64,000 bases of DNA from Methanobacteriota archaeon (GTDB taxonomy: Archaea; Thermoplasmatota; Poseidoniia; Poseidoniales; Poseidoniaceae), in the NCBI GenBank assembly GCA_002722135.1, contig PBKJ01000011.1, positions 37,309 through 101,308 on the forward strand, in the 5' to 3' direction. The notes below the pieces were generated by a model that made no database searches, was not told where the DNA came from, and was given only the letters and a program-made list of their open reading frames with translations. This document shows positions 52,844 to 62,195 of this stretch, piece after piece. The number at the start of each line of letters is the position of its first letter. Position 1 is the first letter of the stretch. The translations under genes were made by a program, and so were the position numbers.

Positions 52844-54541
52844 TCACACAGGGTCTGGAAGTGCAGCATCGAGCGCAGCCATGTCAAATTCGGCTGCGTT
52901 CATCGGGACCGCCAACTCAAACGCATCGCCCACGTGAGGGTCGATTTCACCGAAGCAGCCGACCCATGTGCCGTTCACCACCACGCGAGCCGCGCGCCCT
53001 GCGAGCCACGGTCCCTCGCCGTCCGGCAATGGCTCAATGGTCACGCCGGTGGCTTCAGTGGCCCCCAACGCGCCCATGAAGGCCTGAATGCGTCCTCGGA
53101 CCGCGGCAAATCCGCCGCTCGCTTCAGCAGCAAGGAAGGACACGCGCCCCGCGTTCTTGTGGTCACGGACCACCGTCCCGAGTTCAAACACGGCTTGGGG
53201 CAAGTCATGGTGACGGTTGGCCGCCAGCAAGCGCAACAGTCCCGGCAGGAGGTGTTGCCTCAGCACGGTGTGGTCCACCGTGATTGGATTGGTGATTTGC
53301 GTCACGGCCCCGCTTGGCGCCCACCGCATGCGTTCGAACTGGTCCTCCATGTTGGACAGGGTCAACGATTGAACCTCAGTGAATCCGAGCCCGACCAGTG
53401 CGGTACGCACACGTCGTCGCAGGTGGGCATCCGGGCGCGGTTGGCCGTGCGAAGGCGCGGTGGGGCTTGATGCGCCGAGGTCATCGTAACCGTGTCCGAT
53501 GGCCAGGTCTTCGATCAGGTCCACGTTGTGCAGCACATCCAGCCTCCAACGGGGCATGGCCACCACGAAGGCATCATCCGTTTCTTCAAGCACGTCTCCT
53601 CCCATGCGCTGGAACGCCAGACTTGCTTCCTCGCGGGTGAAGGTTCGGCCCAACAGACGTTGCACGAGGTCCTTTGGAAGGTGGTGCCGCACCGGCGCAC
53701 CGGCAGGGTGTTGGCCATGGCCTTGCCCTCCGATGACGTTCACCTGCTCGACGGTCCCCCCCATGGCCTCAAGTTGCAGGCAGACAAGGTGGAGCGAGGC
53801 TTCACAGGCGGCGAGGTCCCATCCCGTCACGTCGACGAACATCGAGGTGGTGGACGTGGTCACGGTGGTGTGGGCCCCGTTGATGATCGGTGGGAAGGAA
53901 AGCACATTGTCCTCGGCGTCGAGGAGGATTGGAACGCGGTCCATGCCGTCGAGAAGGTGAGCATAGTCCACGCCCTTCGGGTGCTCGCTGAGGATGGCTT
54001 CGATGCTCATCGGCGCCTCTGAGCCGAGGGGAACAAAGCTCGCGTCCCTGTCCATGCAGACGGTTCGAAACGGCGCTTTCAGCCGGGCGAGGTCGTGCAC
54101 GCCAATGGAGGCACGGTACCGTCCTCGACCGATGGCAAAGTGGAGTTTTTCCTGATGGTCCATCAAGCGGCGGATGGCGGCATCTTTGCTGTCCTCGTCC
54201 TCGCCAAGGTTCACGCCGTGCACGATGGCACACACGATCACTGGGCGAACCTCGCTGAGTTCATCGTCGACGGTCATGGTGGTGGTGGCAGGTGCTACGT
54301 CCAGCCCTGGACTGACGGCCTCGTCGTGGAGGAAGGCACGCATGGCTCGAGCAAGCGTTTCCGCTGACAAGAGGTCAGGTCGGTCCGGGAAAATCTCGAT
54401 GTCGAGCATCTCCTCATCGCAGCGGTCGATGTCCGTTCCAAGGAGCGGAAGGGACTCCTCGAGAGCGGCGATGCTGTGCTCATGACCCGCTTCAGCCATC
54501 AGGGCACGCAGCACGCTTTGCTCGACGCTGATGGTAGGCAT
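52844..54541 (-). CDS. pheT: Phenylalanyl-tRNA synthetase beta subunit
   Basis: Beta subunit of the alpha2-beta2 PheRS. The 565-aa length and order match the archaeal type: N-terminal MPTISVEQSVLRALM, LDIEIFPDRPDLLSAETLAR, the B3/4 editing domain region with VPILLDAEDNVLSFPPIINGAHT, a B5 domain (HHLPKDLVQRLLGRTFTREEA), DLIEDLAIGHGYDDL, and a catalytic-like core with VQSLTLSNMEDQ and ITNPITVDHTVLRQHLLPGLL. No bacterial tRNA-binding or FDX-ACB extension. The alpha subunit pheS is not in the window. ATG 54541 lies 4 bp after the upstream stop; the ORF-track start at 54598 overlaps the upstream gene. Confidence 0.95.
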   Translation of the reverse strand: MPTISVEQSVLRALMAEAGHEHSIAALEESLPLLGTDIDRCDEEMLDIEIFPDRPDLLSAETLARAMRAFLHDEAVSPGLDVAPATTTMTVDDELSEVRPVIVCAIVHGVNLGEDEDSKDAAIRRLMDHQEKLHFAIGRGRYRASIGVHDLARLKAPFRTVCMDRDASFVPLGSEAPMSIEAILSEHPKGVDYAHLLDGMDRVPILLDAEDNVLSFPPIINGAHTTVTTSTTSMFVDVTGWDLAACEASLHLVCLQLEAMGGTVEQVNVIGGQGHGQHPAGAPVRHHLPKDLVQRLLGRTFTREEASLAFQRMGGDVLEETDDAFVVAMPRWRLDVLHNVDLIEDLAIGHGYDDLGASSPTAPSHGQPRPDAHLRRRVRTALVGLGFTEVQSLTLSNMEDQFERMRWAPSGAVTQITNPITVDHTVLRQHLLPGLLRLLAANRHHDLPQAVFELGTVVRDHKNAGRVSFLAAEASGGFAAVRGRIQAFMGALGATEATGVTIEPLPDGEGPWLAGRAARVVVNGTWVGCFGEIDPHVGDAFELAVPMNAAEFDMAALDAALPDPV

Positions 54542-54545
54542 CTGT

Positions 54546-56102
54546 TCACCTCGTCCAATCGGGCAACGGGCGTTCGAACCCAGCGACCCGCAGGCCACTC
54601 ATCACGGCTGCATCCAGCGTCGTTGCGCGAAGGTGTGCGCGTCCGAGCGCGTCGATGCTTGACAGGCCAAGGTCGCGGAGGTGAGAGGTCATGCCTTCTC
54701 GTAGGCGTCGCAGCGTGGCCGCGAGGGCCGCAGGTCCGTCGTCCTCTGGCCTGAACACGGTCAGCCCGAGGCCACCTGCACCGAGGAGCACCAGGTCCCG
54801 CCCGGTTGGCGTCCAGTCGAGTTTGACGCCACTGCGCGTGATTTCAGGATCCAGCGTTGCGTTCGATGATCGCCCAGCAAGGGGCAGCATGGCGGGGAGA
54901 GGGAGGTCAGGTCGCTTCCCCACGTCCATGAAGGCCGCACACATGCCGTGCTCTGCCGCCCACCGGTGGAGGTGATTCACCCGGCCTGCGTCGCCCAAGA
55001 GGGCAAAGGAGGGAGGTTCATCGCACATCGAGGTCAGGAGCACCAGCAAGGCTTCCAGCGATGCAGGGTCCATCGGCGGGAGGTCGCCGAGGTCGATGAC
55101 CGCTCCAGCCGCAGAGGGCAGGCTCGTCCATGCCTGCACCGTCCCCTCGCCGATGCGGAGAAGGTCGATGGGTCGGGGTGCTTCGTCCACGAGGAAGGGC
55201 TGCTCCGCCAGCGCCTGTGCCACGTCCTCCTTGGACCGCTTGGCTCGGAGACGTTCGCCGTTGGTGACGTGAGGCAGCACCGGCAGCGGAAGCGCCAACG
55301 GAGCGCTCCCGAGCAGCACGGTGGTGTCCACGGAGGCCCCTTCCAGCGAAGCAGATGGTGTGGTCGGCATGAGTCCAAGGCCGCGCATCGGGTCCTCGCG
55401 TGGGCCGCGAGGCTCATCCTCGCCGCCTTCGATAAGGTTCGGGACCAAGCAGACGGCATCGGCGGGGACCTGCCATGAAGGGTCTTCGATCCTGGTGTTG
55501 ACCTCCTTCAATTCGTCGGCAGACAGCGGCCTCATGGTGACGCCAGGTCCGGGTGCCGGGCATCGTCCGTCGATGACGATCATGCCGCCTAGCATGCCGC
55601 TCCCAGGGTCGTGATCCACGTCCCCGTGGACGACAATCAAGCCTCCGCGCATGGCGTTGCCCACGCGCTTGCCAAGCTTGCCTTTGATGAGAATGAGTCC
55701 GTCGTGCATCGAAGCGCCAAGGTCGTCGTCGCAACCGTCTTCGATGACGATGGTTCCGCCCCGCATCGACCATCCGGCCATCGGTCCAACACGGCCCTCG
55801 CAAAGCAAGCGACCGTCGTGAAGCGCGGCGCCAAACATGCTTCCGGCATCGCCGCGGTGGTCGAAGGAGCCCGAACTTCCCGTCGAAATCCAGGGCCCAA
55901 GGCGGCCCAGGGAACGAACGCGGGCTCCTTCGGGGAGGAAGGGGCACAGGCCAGACTCGCCTTCCTTTGGGACCTCTGTCCCGTCTGCGGTCCATCCAAT
56001 TCGGAGGATGGCGTTGCGTTCGATGGCGGTTTCCAACGCTCCCGCCAACTGTCGGTTGATGCCGATGGAACGCTCCATGAGCGGTGTGCCCTCGCCGGCC
56101 AT
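54546..56102 (-). CDS. GXGXG-domain protein fused to a degenerate glutamate-synthase-like domain
   Basis: A 518-aa cytosolic protein. Residues about 75-200 are a run of GxxGxxMxxGxIxxxG units (GWSMRGGTIVIEDG, GASMHDGLILIKG, GNAMRGGLIVVHG, GSGMLGGMIVIDG), the right-handed beta-helix of the glutamate synthase alpha C-terminal/FwdC family. The second half resembles a shortened FMN domain of archaeal glutamate synthase, with a typical end (LSSIDALGRAHLRATTLDAAVMSGL), but I see no FMN or iron-sulfur cysteine motifs, so catalysis is doubtful. It heads the operon with pheT and SRAP. ATG 56102 is my start (a CTATGT sits 25.5 nt upstream); ATG 56078 is possible. Confidence 0.68.
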   Translation of the reverse strand: MAGEGTPLMERSIGINRQLAGALETAIERNAILRIGWTADGTEVPKEGESGLCPFLPEGARVRSLGRLGPWISTGSSGSFDHRGDAGSMFGAALHDGRLLCEGRVGPMAGWSMRGGTIVIEDGCDDDLGASMHDGLILIKGKLGKRVGNAMRGGLIVVHGDVDHDPGSGMLGGMIVIDGRCPAPGPGVTMRPLSADELKEVNTRIEDPSWQVPADAVCLVPNLIEGGEDEPRGPREDPMRGLGLMPTTPSASLEGASVDTTVLLGSAPLALPLPVLPHVTNGERLRAKRSKEDVAQALAEQPFLVDEAPRPIDLLRIGEGTVQAWTSLPSAAGAVIDLGDLPPMDPASLEALLVLLTSMCDEPPSFALLGDAGRVNHLHRWAAEHGMCAAFMDVGKRPDLPLPAMLPLAGRSSNATLDPEITRSGVKLDWTPTGRDLVLLGAGGLGLTVFRPEDDGPAALAATLRRLREGMTSHLRDLGLSSIDALGRAHLRATTLDAAVMSGLRVAGFERPLPDWTR

Positions 56103-56124
56103 GTGGCGTCGTCGTGTGAACGCC

Positions 56125-56130
56125 ACATAG
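56125..56130 (-). promoter_or_regulatory. Weak TATA-like box CTATGT
   Basis: CTATGT on the minus strand, centred 25.5 nt before ATG 56102. The spacing is right but the match is weak. It shares the divergent gap with the GAPDH promoter. Confidence 0.22.
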
Positions 56131-56164
56131 CCTCATCGCCGCGAGCAGGGGGTCCGTCGTGCAG

Positions 56165-56170
56165 TTCATA
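56165..56170 (+). promoter_or_regulatory. TATA-like box TTCATA for GAPDH
   Basis: TTCATA centred 27.5 nt before ATG 56195. It supports ATG 56195 rather than the ORF-track start at 56159, which would place the box inside the gene. Confidence 0.42.
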
Positions 56171-56194
56171 GGCCCAGTCCCGACATCGAGGAAC

Positions 56195-57235
56195 ATGACC
56201 ATCAGGGTGGCCATCAACGGCTACGGCACCATCGGAAAGCGCGTTGCAGACGCGGTCGCAGCCCAAGACGACATGACCGTCATCGGCGTCACGAAAACAC
56301 GTCCTTCGTTTGGCTGTGATTTGGCCGTGCGGAAGGGCTACCCGCTCTTCTGCACCTTCGACGATGAGGACCGCATCCGAGCGTTCGCCGATGCAGGTTA
56401 CGCGTGTGGGGGCGGCATCTCCGACTTGCTCGCACAAACCGACGTCGTCATCGATTGTTCGCCCGGAAAAGCCGGTGCAGCCAACCTTGAGCGGTACAAG
56501 GCCGCAGGCGTGAAGTGGATCTTCCAAGGCGGTGAAAAGCATGCGACGACGGGCATGTCCTACACCTCGTGTGCAAACCATGCCGAGAACCTGAACGTGG
56601 AGGGGACCCGCGTGGTGTCGTGCAACACGACGGGCCTTTCTCGAACCCTTGTGCCCTTGTTGGAAGCCTGTGGCTCCCTCAAAGTTGAATGCACCATGAT
56701 TCGACGTGCGGCTGACCCTGGCGACTCCAAGAAGGGCCCCATCAACGCCATCACTCCTGTGCTCAAGGTGCCCAGCCACCATGGTCCTGACGTCATGACG
56801 GTTCGGCCGGAAATCGACATCACGTCCATGGCCGTCGCGGTTCCCACCACCATCATGCACATGCACGCCATTGTTGCCACCTTGCCGGACGGTCATGGCA
56901 TGACCACGAGCAGCGTGTTGGACCTGTGGAGGTCTCAACCCCGGGTGCTGATCATGAACGGCGGTGAAACAGGCATCACCAGCACCGCAGAGGTCATGGA
57001 GTTCGCACGCGACATTGGACGCACGTGGGGTGATTTGCACGAAATTTTCGTGTGGGAAGACGGGGTGAAACTCGAAGGGAACAACCTGTACTATTTCCAG
57101 GCCATTCACCAAGAATCCGATGTGGTCCCAGAGAACGTCGACGCCGTTCGCGCATTGATGGGTTCCGAAGAGGACTGGCGTGCTTCCGTGGCCAAGACCG
57201 ATGCCGCCATCGCAGCGTTCAACGGACTCGCCTGA
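56195..57235 (+). CDS. gap: Type II glyceraldehyde-3-phosphate dehydrogenase (archaeal)
   Basis: Phosphorylating, NAD(P)-dependent GAPDH of the archaeal type II class, interconverting glyceraldehyde 3-phosphate and 1,3-bisphosphoglycerate in glycolysis/gluconeogenesis. The 346-aa protein has the Rossmann motif VAINGYGTIGKRVADAV at the N-terminus, the catalytic Cys in VVSCNTTGLSR (C143), IRRAADPGDSKKGPINAITPV, and the conserved VPTTIMHMHAI block. Length is normal. It stands alone, divergent from the GXGXG gene and followed after 52 bp by a subtilase with its own promoter box. Confidence 0.97.
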   Translation: MTIRVAINGYGTIGKRVADAVAAQDDMTVIGVTKTRPSFGCDLAVRKGYPLFCTFDDEDRIRAFADAGYACGGGISDLLAQTDVVIDCSPGKAGAANLERYKAAGVKWIFQGGEKHATTGMSYTSCANHAENLNVEGTRVVSCNTTGLSRTLVPLLEACGSLKVECTMIRRAADPGDSKKGPINAITPVLKVPSHHGPDVMTVRPEIDITSMAVAVPTTIMHMHAIVATLPDGHGMTTSSVLDLWRSQPRVLIMNGGETGITSTAEVMEFARDIGRTWGDLHEIFVWEDGVKLEGNNLYYFQAIHQESDVVPENVDAVRALMGSEEDWRASVAKTDAAIAAFNGLA

Positions 57236-57257
57236 GGCCGCCCACCTGTGGGAGGCC

Positions 57258-57263
57258 TTCAAA
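57258..57263 (+). promoter_or_regulatory. TATA-like box TTCAAA for giant subtilase
   Basis: TTCAAA (context GGCCTTCAAA) centred 27.5 nt before ATG 57288. Identical ten bases and identical spacing occur before the other subtilase gene (8678). Confidence 0.48.
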
Positions 57264-57287
57264 AGCCGACCATGGCCCCTAAGGGCC

Positions 57288-60200
57288 ATGTCGGGTCGCT
57301 GGCTCGCCGTTGCACTGGTTGTCCTTCTGCTCCCCTTGGGGCCTGCGTATGCAGCCAGCACAAGCGAAGCAGACCTCTCGCAGCAGGAAGATACCGGTCT
57401 TGGTCCGGTTCACGTGGTGGCTGGAAGCACCTTGACGTCCACGCTCGGCCCGGTGCCAACCGTGCTCGAGTTTGGTGGTCAATCCTTCGACCCGACCGAA
57501 AGGCCCCCAAGTGTCCCCGGCTCAGATGGTTTGGCCGTGGTGCAATTTTTCCACGGCGACGGACACGTGCAACTTGCCGCCCTTGAGGCCGTCGAGGCGA
57601 CCGTCCTAGACCACGTGGATCGCGCGACCATGGTGGTTCGGCTTGCTCCAGGCACCGCACCGGTGCTCGCCGAGGACCCATCGGTCCGCTGGGTGGGGGC
57701 TTACGACGTTGCGTGGCGCATGGATGCACGCTTCGCTGACGGAGCCTTCGATCGCTATGCGTTGGTGGTGGCGGATGATCTCCGCCCAGATCTCCTCCCG
57801 GAACTGGTGCTTGAACTGCTCGACGCAGGGGCCGATGAGGCCACATGTGGCGTCGGTCAGTGCATCGTTTCCCTCGCAGCCGTGGAGTCCTCTGCACGGC
57901 TCACCTTCCTCGAGGACCTTGCGCGTGACGGCCGTTTCCTCTGGATTGAGCCGGCCTATGCCATGGAAGTCCACAATGCTGTGGCCGCCGGTCTGGCCGG
58001 TGTGATTGACGTTCGCAACAACGCCAGCTTCACCCTCGACGGGTCTGGTGAGACCATCGCCATCACCGACACGGGACTGGACCGGGACCATCCGGACATC
58101 GTCGGGCGCATCGCGGTCATCGACACCAGTTTCGGGCTCGATCCGTCGCCCGCCGACAGCAACGCCGGTCACGGGACGCACGTTGCCTTGACCGTCCTCG
58201 GCGATGGAACCGGTGACGCCTCGACCACAGGCATGGCCCCGGCGGCTTCGTTGGTCATGTACCCCTTGGAGCACGATCCGACCGGTGTCTTCGGTCGACA
58301 AGGGTCCCTGTACGAAATGCTCAGCGACGCTGACCAAGCCACGGCGCGTGTTTCCGTCAACGCCTGGGGGTTGAATGGAGGTCACGGCGATTACACGTCC
58401 GACAGCCGATCCGTGGACCAATACGTGGACACGTTTGGCGACCTGTTGCCCGTGTTCTCCGCAAGCGATGACGGAACGACGGGCGTAACGCCTCCTGCGA
58501 CGGCAAAGAACGCGCTAGGGGTCGGTGCATCCAACGGAACCAGCCTCCTTCCATGGTCGGATTCGGGACAGGGCCCTCTCGCAGACGGTCGCATCAAACC
58601 CGACGTGATCGCACCGGGGATGGCCGTGTGCTCCGGCCGGGCTGAAGAGGCGCGCTTCCCCGCGGGGTCGAGCTGCGGTACGGGCACCCACGCCAATGGC
58701 GATCCGCTGTACATGAGCCTGAGCGGCACCTCACAGGCCACGGCCGTGGCGGGCGGGACAGCAGCCCTCGTTCGAGAGTACATCCGTGAGGAAGCTGGCT
58801 TGACGGCACCCTCGGCCGCCCTCATCAAGGCGATGCTCATCAACGGCGCAAAGGACGTCGGTGCAGCCGACATTCCAAACGGCGCCGAAGGTTGGGGCCA
58901 CATCGATCTCGACCGGACCGTTCGCCCGATGGCCGGCAGCTCGATGCTCACCACCTTCCTGGACGACGGCCCAAGCCTTCGTGCAGGCTACGGCTTGCTG
59001 TATTCGTTCGATCTTGACCCGTCCTCGGGCATCGACATCACGCTGGCATGGTCCGACACGCCAGGCAGCGCCGCCTCGGGCACGACCAGCACCCGCCTGA
59101 TCAACGACCTCGACCTTGTGTTGGTCGCCCCCGACGGGACCCGCTGGCTCGGCAACGATTTTGCCAGCGGTTTCTCCACCACCGGCGGTGCTGCTGACGA
59201 CGTCAACAACGTTGAGCGCATCCGTGTTTCGCCCGGTGTGTTGACCGGTGCAGGGGCGTGGACCGTGGAAGTCCATCACCGCGGTGGCCAAGCTCAAGAT
59301 TTTGCCCTCGTCGTGGTCGCTGACGCCTCCGCCACGCCAACCGCGGATCTCGTTGGATTGGAGCGAAGCATCCTCTTGTCCACCGATCAACCGCTCAAAG
59401 ACGACGTCATCTCCATCTCCATGTCGTGGCTGAATCAAGGAACGGCGCAAGCACCGGCGCACCGTGTGGTGCTGACGGATTTGACCGAAGGTGCCGTGTT
59501 GTACGATGACGTGCGCAGCCCCCTTGCATCAGGCAGCATCGACAGCCACATCATCCTCCACACCTTTTCGACCACCGGGACCCACACGCTCGAACTCAAA
59601 CTCGACACGGACGATGACGTGACCGAACTCAACGACGCCCAGCAAGGTGTGGACAACAACGTGTTCACCCTTGACGTTGAAGTCAGCGCCCTCGGCGTTC
59701 GCGTGATTCCATACGCCGATGACGGTTCGCTGCCCGCCACCTCACAAGAGCGAGAAGCGGCTTCAAACCACGACTTCGATGTCCGAAACAGCAGCGGGAT
59801 TGAGATCCCAATACGTGTGCAACACGAAGGGACCGGGAACCGAACGGTCGCGGTGACGGTGACGCAGGTGCAAGCCATCGACGCTGCGCTCCCCGGCGTG
59901 TTGTTGTCACCCAAAGACGCGTGGTCGAAAGGCCTCAACGAAACCGGTCCGTACGCGGTGAAAGAATTCGGCGAGACGGGTGACCATAGGGACCTGACCC
60001 TCATTTTGACCGATCTTGACGCCGTCATCGGCGGTACCGGCCCGGACCGATACGCCGCTTCGGGCACGTATGTGGTGGACGTCAAGGCAAGCTACACCGA
60101 CCAGCCCTTCGTCTCCCATACGCAACGCTTCACGGTCAATGTGGGGCGCGTGGATGACGTCCTGGTCGGCGTCTCGGGGACCCTGCTGCCCAACGGTGAC

Positions 60201-62159
60201 CCCATTGCTGCAGAGCCCGGAACTTCCGTCTCCTTTTCCATTGCTGTCATGAACACCGGAAACGCCCCTGCGCGGTACAACCTCGCGTGCACGGTGGACC
60301 TCGACGGATGGCAGGTCGGGCTGGACGGAACCGCCGCCTCCACCCTCGATTTCGAACCGCTTGACATCTTGCAGGATTTGCCCATGCCGGTCTCGGTCTC
60401 GGTGCCGCCGATCGTCGACGGGGCGCCGACGCCCGACGACAAGGCCGAGGTTGTGTGTACCGTCACATCGGCCACAGACCCAGACTTCTCGCATGTTGAA
60501 ATCCTCGAAGTCGGGGTGCTTCCTCAGGCCATGTTCTCTGTGGACGTGTCCGTCGAAGGGGAACGCCTCGGCCCGTCCGCACTGGCTGCAGACGTCAAGG
60601 TGGACAGCGCAGAACTGGTGGAACTTGATGCGTTGGTGTCGAACCTCGGCAACGTGCCTGTGGACCTGACCATGACCATGCAACTTGGCGATCCAAAATG
60701 GGCATACGACGCAGAAATCGACGGTGTCTCCGTTGACCAAAAAGCAAGCATTCCGCTCACGTTGCAACCCGGAACATCCGAGATCGTCACCTACCTTCTC
60801 TTGGTGCCCCCGACCGCGGAACAGGGCGACGCCAACACCTACCAGCTCAAGACGCGAGAAAGCGCCCAATTCTTCGTCAGCAACACGACCCGACTGGTGG
60901 TCGCTGAGGAGTTGGAGTACATCCTGACGCTGCCTGAGAACGCTTCCGTGTCGGTCAACGGTGATTTCACCTTCCTTGACGTGGACATTGAAAACACGGG
61001 CACGACGCTGATGAGCCTTGCATGGGCGACAGGCTTGGTCCCAGACGGCTGGTCCGTCGCCTTCTCCAATCCACCCGAGGTCATCGCTCCTCGAGAAGTG
61101 AAAACCGCACGCCTTGGCATCATGGCCCCGCCAGGCACGGCGGCGTCCTCCGACGCCTTGGAGGTGCTCATCGACGTCTCCGCCAACAGCGGCAGCCAGT
61201 GGCTGAACGTGAGTGAACGTCTTGACGTTGCCGTCAGCGAAACGATGCACGCAACCCTCGACGCGGGCGTGGAAGGCGCTTTGCTCGATCTCGTGCGGGG
61301 TAGCGCCGTTGAGCAGCAAATTGCTGTGGTCAACACGGGCAACCTCCCGTTGGCTGTGACCTGCGATGCACGGGTCGAGAACAGCGATCGCGACGCGCTC
61401 GAGGGCTGGGAGGTGTCCTGCACGGGCGACCTCGGCGCGCTTGCTGTCAACGCAGACGGGGCCGTGGTCGTGACCTTCACGCCGACGGAGGACGCACCCT
61501 CGGCGCGCTCCATCCTCGTGGTTGAACTGCTCGACGCCGAAGGCGCGGTGGTTGGATTCACCAGCCTTGAGGTTGCACCTGCTCCGGCAGGCAACAACGG
61601 TGGCTTGTTTGGCGTGCTCCCGGGCTGGGCTGCAGGATTGGTGCTCGCGGGTGTGCTCCTAGTGCTGATGGTGATCGGCCTTCGCGTCCGCGGATCTGCT
61701 GTGGTCCCCGATATGGGCGAGGACATCCTCGCTCCCGGTGCGCATGCTCAGGCCGACACCGACGGCCAGCGGCGTGCAGATCTGCTGGATACCGGCGCGG
61801 AACACGATCTGACCTCTGGCGCGGTGAGCGAAGCCGAAATTCAAGCCGCGTTGGCGCAATCCATCGAGCCGCTTCCAACACCTGCGCCCGGCCCCGTCAT
61901 CCCCGCTGGTCGCCCTCCAATGGGCGCCGTTCCCAAGGGGTTGCCCCCGCTTGGCGCACCGTTGCCGGCCGGTCGGCCGCCGGCAGCGAAGCCTCTGCCT
62001 CCATTGCCCGCGCCCGCTGTTGCGCCACCGCTTCCGGCTCTCCCTCCAGCCCAACCGGCCGTTCCGCCTGTGCCTGCTGAAGGTCTACCTGAAGGTTGGA
62101 CCATGGAGCAGTGGCAGCACTACGGCCAGCAATGGCTCGTTCAGAACGGCCGCGCCTGA
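57288..62159 (+). CDS. Giant membrane-anchored subtilisin-like protease with CARDB-type repeats
   Basis: A 1623-aa cell-surface protease. Signal peptide MSGRWLAVALVVLLLPLGPAYA; a pro-region to about 235; S8 catalytic domain with Asp in ITDTGLD (D261), His in GHGTHV (H295) and Ser in SGTSQAT (S482). A P-domain-like beta-sandwich (residues about 545-690: LAWSDTPGSAASGT, LINDLDLVLVAPDGT) follows, then CARDB/NEW3-like repeats (SFSIAVMNTGNAPARYNL; ALVSNLGNVPVDLT; FLDVDIENTGTTLMSL). A membrane helix (AAGLVLAGVLLVLMVIGLRV) precedes a Pro-rich cytosolic tail ending LPEGWTMEQWQHYGQQWL, nearly shared with the 27309-32744 protein. Likely degrades extracellular protein at the cell surface. Confidence 0.93.
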   Translation: MSGRWLAVALVVLLLPLGPAYAASTSEADLSQQEDTGLGPVHVVAGSTLTSTLGPVPTVLEFGGQSFDPTERPPSVPGSDGLAVVQFFHGDGHVQLAALEAVEATVLDHVDRATMVVRLAPGTAPVLAEDPSVRWVGAYDVAWRMDARFADGAFDRYALVVADDLRPDLLPELVLELLDAGADEATCGVGQCIVSLAAVESSARLTFLEDLARDGRFLWIEPAYAMEVHNAVAAGLAGVIDVRNNASFTLDGSGETIAITDTGLDRDHPDIVGRIAVIDTSFGLDPSPADSNAGHGTHVALTVLGDGTGDASTTGMAPAASLVMYPLEHDPTGVFGRQGSLYEMLSDADQATARVSVNAWGLNGGHGDYTSDSRSVDQYVDTFGDLLPVFSASDDGTTGVTPPATAKNALGVGASNGTSLLPWSDSGQGPLADGRIKPDVIAPGMAVCSGRAEEARFPAGSSCGTGTHANGDPLYMSLSGTSQATAVAGGTAALVREYIREEAGLTAPSAALIKAMLINGAKDVGAADIPNGAEGWGHIDLDRTVRPMAGSSMLTTFLDDGPSLRAGYGLLYSFDLDPSSGIDITLAWSDTPGSAASGTTSTRLINDLDLVLVAPDGTRWLGNDFASGFSTTGGAADDVNNVERIRVSPGVLTGAGAWTVEVHHRGGQAQDFALVVVADASATPTADLVGLERSILLSTDQPLKDDVISISMSWLNQGTAQAPAHRVVLTDLTEGAVLYDDVRSPLASGSIDSHIILHTFSTTGTHTLELKLDTDDDVTELNDAQQGVDNNVFTLDVEVSALGVRVIPYADDGSLPATSQEREAASNHDFDVRNSSGIEIPIRVQHEGTGNRTVAVTVTQVQAIDAALPGVLLSPKDAWSKGLNETGPYAVKEFGETGDHRDLTLILTDLDAVIGGTGPDRYAASGTYVVDVKASYTDQPFVSHTQRFTVNVGRVDDVLVGVSGTLLPNGDPIAAEPGTSVSFSIAVMNTGNAPARYNLACTVDLDGWQVGLDGTAASTLDFEPLDILQDLPMPVSVSVPPIVDGAPTPDDKAEVVCTVTSATDPDFSHVEILEVGVLPQAMFSVDVSVEGERLGPSALAADVKVDSAELVELDALVSNLGNVPVDLTMTMQLGDPKWAYDAEIDGVSVDQKASIPLTLQPGTSEIVTYLLLVPPTAEQGDANTYQLKTRESAQFFVSNTTRLVVAEELEYILTLPENASVSVNGDFTFLDVDIENTGTTLMSLAWATGLVPDGWSVAFSNPPEVIAPREVKTARLGIMAPPGTAASSDALEVLIDVSANSGSQWLNVSERLDVAVSETMHATLDAGVEGALLDLVRGSAVEQQIAVVNTGNLPLAVTCDARVENSDRDALEGWEVSCTGDLGALAVNADGAVVVTFTPTEDAPSARSILVVELLDAEGAVVGFTSLEVAPAPAGNNGGLFGVLPGWAAGLVLAGVLLVLMVIGLRVRGSAVVPDMGEDILAPGAHAQADTDGQRRADLLDTGAEHDLTSGAVSEAEIQAALAQSIEPLPTPAPGPVIPAGRPPMGAVPKGLPPLGAPLPAGRPPAAKPLPPLPAPAVAPPLPALPPAQPAVPPVPAEGLPEGWTMEQWQHYGQQWLVQNGRA

Positions 62160-62167
62160 GCGCGACG

Positions 62168-62173
62168 TTGAAA
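62168..62173 (+). promoter_or_regulatory. TATA-like box TTGAAA for adk operon
   Basis: TTGAAA centred 25.5 nt before ATG 62196, in the 36-bp gap after the subtilase stop. No Shine-Dalgarno site precedes the ATG, as expected for a leaderless message. Confidence 0.45.
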
Positions 62174-62195
62174 GCGGCCTCGCCCATCCTCGTCC

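Noticed and set aside
59907-61319. 470-aa minus-strand ORF opposite the giant subtilase
   Set aside because: Shadow of the CARDB-type repeat region; no recognisable domain or start context.
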